DNA from: an uncultured Bacteroidales bacterium
GTDB lineage: Bacteria; Bacteroidota; Bacteroidia; Bacteroidales; UBA932
Assembly (NCBI GenBank): GCA_946405645.1
Contig: CAMJHW010000058.1
Span: forward strand, 1 to 8,379
DNA: 8,379 nucleotides
Direction: 5' to 3'
The translations under genes and the position numbers were made by a program. Below the pieces are notes generated by a model, which searched no databases, was not told the origin of the DNA, and saw only the letters and a program-made list of their open reading frames with translations. Below are positions 6,588 to 8,379 of the stretch, piece after piece (within the stretch, counting starts at the first letter, position 1; every line of letters starts with the position of its first letter).

Positions 6588-6618
6588 CAAATATACTGCG
6601 TTCAGGCTATAAATCAAA
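6588..6618 (-). promoter_or_regulatory. Full-consensus Bacteroidota promoter (TTTG-N19-TATATTTG) for the lipoprotein gene
   Basis: On the minus strand TTTG (6618-6615) is followed after exactly 19 bases by TATATTTG (6595-6588), matching both the -33 and -7 elements of the primary-sigma promoter. The -33 box lies in the last codons of the upstream barrel gene, so the lipoprotein can be made independently of the sigma operon. The expected leader is about 35-40 nt and includes the AGGA ribosome site. Confidence 0.78.
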
Positions 6619-7806
6619 ACGCAAACCTGCGTGAAGAGTAAAGGTGAACGGATTCTCCGTCCTATAGGTGACAAGATCCGTGTTCGTGAAATAATACGAG
6701 ACTTCCGGCTGGAAGAAGAGGTGTGCCTTGTTCCATATTCCGTACTGAAGACCTGCAAAGGTTTCGGCAGACCATTGCAAGCGATTCTCTTCGCAATGGA
6801 TTTGACCTAATGATGCCGCAATGCATTTCTCCATTTTTACCCCTACCCCAGAATACAGGTCGAAACCACCATAGGACAAGAGCCTGGTATCCATTCGAAC
6901 CGGAATACCGATGAAATGAAGCTGTTGGTCCAGTCTGCCGATTACTGTTTCCACGGCAGAATGGAGATAAGTGTACTCAATCCCGCTTTCCACCCCGGTC
7001 CGAGGGGCCACCTCAACACGGACAGTGACGCCCAGCGAAATAGGCAAATCGTGGCGATAATCACTTGTCGATGATTTAGGGAAGAACAGATTTGCTTCGG
7101 TGCCGTATCCAACCGTGTTGGCATAATTCGACTTGACTCTTGCAACGTATGGCGATTCGAATGAATTCATATACGTCAAGGCTGCAATATAGGGGGCTGA
7201 TTGTAAAGTGACCCCTGTCTTTCGGCGGTCTGTCCCCGAACCGGCCCTGAAACCAACGGATATGCGCGGGCGAAAACCTGTTGAAGGCTCAGGAAAAGCC
7301 TCGAAGGGATCAGTATATACCGCTGGAGACTTTTCTGCCGCCTTGGGTTTGACATCTGTCTCCGATTCGACCGGGAGGATATCTTGGATGGCATCGCTGC
7401 CGGGCTTGGGTTCAGAAGCTTCTTTAGCTTCGCTTGGGACTGCTGAATCGGGAACGATCTGAACGACAGGAGAAGAGGGGCTCGGAACGACAGAGTACGA
7501 GGAGTTCGGAATGACAGGGACGGATTTTGGGACGGCAGGGGAGTCGTTCCAAGCTATGGAGTTATGCTCCTGGACAGCCGGGGAGACCGGGACGATCGGG
7601 GCGGAAGAGTGATGCCATGGCGCCCACAGAAGAATAGCCGCTGTCGGTATAAGAACGGATGCGGCAACCGCGCTGCGGCGCCAAGCAGCAGCCCGCCGCA
7701 TCTTCCGGCCAATTTGCGACCAACCATCAGGGGATGGGACTGCACCTTCCGAGAGGCATTGCTCCCGGACGGCATCCATCCAATCCTTATTCATTTCCTT
7801 GTCCAT
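6607..7806 (-). CDS. Predicted dual membrane-spanning anti-sigma factor: cytoplasmic head, TM helix, Pro-rich linker, outer-membrane beta-barrel
   Basis: The protein has 399 residues in four parts. Residues 1-44 are a short, charged, Trp-containing cytoplasmic head ending in a basic patch (RKMRRAAAWRR). Residues 45-62 are a single hydrophobic helix. Residues 63-180 are a Pro/Ser/Val-rich linker with degenerate octapeptide repeats. Residues 181-399 alternate as an outer-membrane barrel of about eight strands, ending FTLHAGLRFDL like a C-terminal beta-signal. There is no cleavable signal peptide. A linker of about 118 extended residues could cross the periplasm. The gene follows the ECF sigma gene by 20 bp, the usual place for an anti-sigma factor. 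I recall this architecture as the Dma family of Bacteroides thetaiotaomicron, linked to vesiculation control; anti-sigma activity here is inferred from layout, not from a recognised zinc-finger or FecR domain. ATG 7806 was chosen; ATG 7794 is an alternative. Confidence 0.78.
   Translation of the reverse strand: MDKEMNKDWMDAVREQCLSEGAVPSPDGWSQIGRKMRRAAAWRRSAVAASVLIPTAAILLWAPWHHSSAPIVPVSPAVQEHNSIAWNDSPAVPKSVPVIPNSSYSVVPSPSSPVVQIVPDSAVPSEAKEASEPKPGSDAIQDILPVESETDVKPKAAEKSPAVYTDPFEAFPEPSTGFRPRISVGFRAGSGTDRRKTGVTLQSAPYIAALTYMNSFESPYVARVKSNYANTVGYGTEANLFFPKSSTSDYRHDLPISLGVTVRVEVAPRTGVESGIEYTYLHSAVETVIGRLDQQLHFIGIPVRMDTRLLSYGGFDLYSGVGVKMEKCIAASLGQIHCEENRLQWSAETFAGLQYGIWNKAHLFFQPEVSYYFTNTDLVTYRTENPFTFTLHAGLRFDL
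7447..7539 (-). repeat. Degenerate 24-bp tandem repeat coding a Pro/Val octapeptide in the linker
   Basis: Four consecutive units begin with a close variant of CCTGTCGTTCC on the minus strand at 7539, 7518, 7494 and 7470, spaced 21, 24 and 24 bp. They encode PAVPKSV, PVIPNSSY, SVVPSPSS and PVVQIVPD. The first 10-11 bases are most conserved and the rest of each unit has diverged. The repeat lies wholly inside the periplasmic linker of the barrel protein and keeps the frame. Confidence 0.6.
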
Positions 7807-7826
7807 TCAATACTATAATTAACTCT

Positions 7827-8379
7827 TTACTCTGTGTGCTCTTTTTGATACTGACAAATGGCGGAGGCGAGCAGCGCGCGTGCTCGAGATAGATTTGAAG
7901 CTGAACTCTTTTCCTTGATGCCGAGCAGTCCGGCGATTTCCCGATGGGAGAGTCCGTCTATGCAATAAAGCCGGAACACTGTCCGGTATCCTTCCGGAAG
8001 CTTTTCGATCATAGTACGAAGAACATCCTGCGGGACGGATGCCGCGTCCTCATAACTTGGTTCATCAGGAATCACTTCCGCCATCGTCTCTACGTCCAGA
8101 AGCTGTTTGGCCAGACGCCGTCGGCGTTTTGCGGAGTCGAAAGCCAGATTGAACGCCACCCGTGACATCCAGGAATATAGCGAGCCGCCGCCTGTCCAAC
8201 GGAACTTGCTGAGGACGCGGAAGATCTTGACAAAGGCATCCTGCATCAGATCTTCCGCCTCTTCAGAATCGGCTGCATACCGGCGGCACAATGATAGAAT
8301 CCGGGGACTGTACAACTCATACAATTCCCTGCGTGCCTCATTGTCTCCCTGAACACACCGACTGGCCAGTTCCTGCTCT
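7827..8379 (-). CDS. ECF-family RNA polymerase sigma factor (partial, extreme N-terminus cut by window edge)
   Basis: The frame is open to the window edge, and the visible 183 residues begin EQELASRCVQGDNEARRELY, the normal opening of Bacteroidota ECF sigmas, so only a few residues are missing. A TTG at 8324 is internal and is not the start. Sigma region 2 spans about residues 5-88, with AEDLMQDAFVKIFRVLSKFR (41-60) for core binding and WMSRVAFNLAFDSAKRRRR (70-88). Region 4 spans about 118-172, with LPEGYRTVFRLYCIDGLSHR (127-146) and a helix-turn-helix through EIAGLLGIKEKSSASNLSRA (147-166). There is no extra C-terminal domain. It directs RNA polymerase to a special promoter set. The predicted membrane anti-sigma gene follows after 20 bp. 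The operon's own promoter lies outside the window, so autoregulation cannot be judged. Confidence 0.94.
   Translation of the reverse strand, partial: EQELASRCVQGDNEARRELYELYSPRILSLCRRYAADSEEAEDLMQDAFVKIFRVLSKFRWTGGGSLYSWMSRVAFNLAFDSAKRRRRLAKQLLDVETMAEVIPDEPSYEDAASVPQDVLRTMIEKLPEGYRTVFRLYCIDGLSHREIAGLLGIKEKSSASNLSRARALLASAICQYQKEHTE

Noticed and set aside
6772..6799. Inverted repeat CCATTGC...GCAATGG with a 14-base loop inside the barrel gene
   Set aside because: It lies fully within coding sequence, has 7-bp arms that can arise by chance and no linked signal.

Overview
The window (8,379 bp, about 54% GC by eye) looks like chromosome of a Gram-negative Bacteroidota, most likely Bacteroidales. 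Four gaps carry the Bacteroidota -7 promoter element TAnnTTTG, Shine-Dalgarno sequences are mostly weak, and several proteins are Bacteroidota types: a PF07396-like porin, a lipoprotein, and an inner-membrane/outer-membrane-barrel fusion encoded beside an ECF sigma factor. The moderately high GC would fit an Alistipes-like lineage, but that is only a guess. Every recognised gene lies on the minus strand, so transcription runs from high to low coordinates. No gap exceeds 90 bp. I see no tRNA, rRNA, CRISPR array or insertion sequence.

In transcription order, the first block (8379 to about 5935) is an envelope-signalling module. It contains an ECF sigma factor cut by the window edge; 20 bp later a 399-residue protein with a cytoplasmic head, one membrane helix, a proline-rich linker and a C-terminal outer-membrane beta-barrel; then a small lipoprotein with its own near-perfect promoter and a strong terminator. 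The layout matches the 'dual membrane-spanning anti-sigma factor' (Dma/Das) idea reported for Bacteroides thetaiotaomicron. In that model one polypeptide carries an outer-membrane signal directly to a sigma factor.

The second block (5919 to 4912) is a two-gene unit, a low-molecular-weight protein tyrosine phosphatase and a GNAT acetyltransferase, joined by an ATGA stop/start overlap behind its own promoter.

The third block (4864 to 2398) pairs an outer-membrane porin with a sodium:alanine/glycine symporter only 2 bp downstream. It may form a two-membrane uptake route, but the substrate is inferred only from the symporter family.

The fourth block (2390 to the left edge) is a metal-homeostasis unit. 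A P1B-2 (Zn/Cd/Pb) efflux ATPase with a histidine-rich N-terminus is followed, with no gap at all, by a cysteine-rich Fur-family regulator that runs off the window. A perfect 7-1-7 inverted repeat sits where the -33 promoter box should be, and it is a good candidate operator for that regulator.
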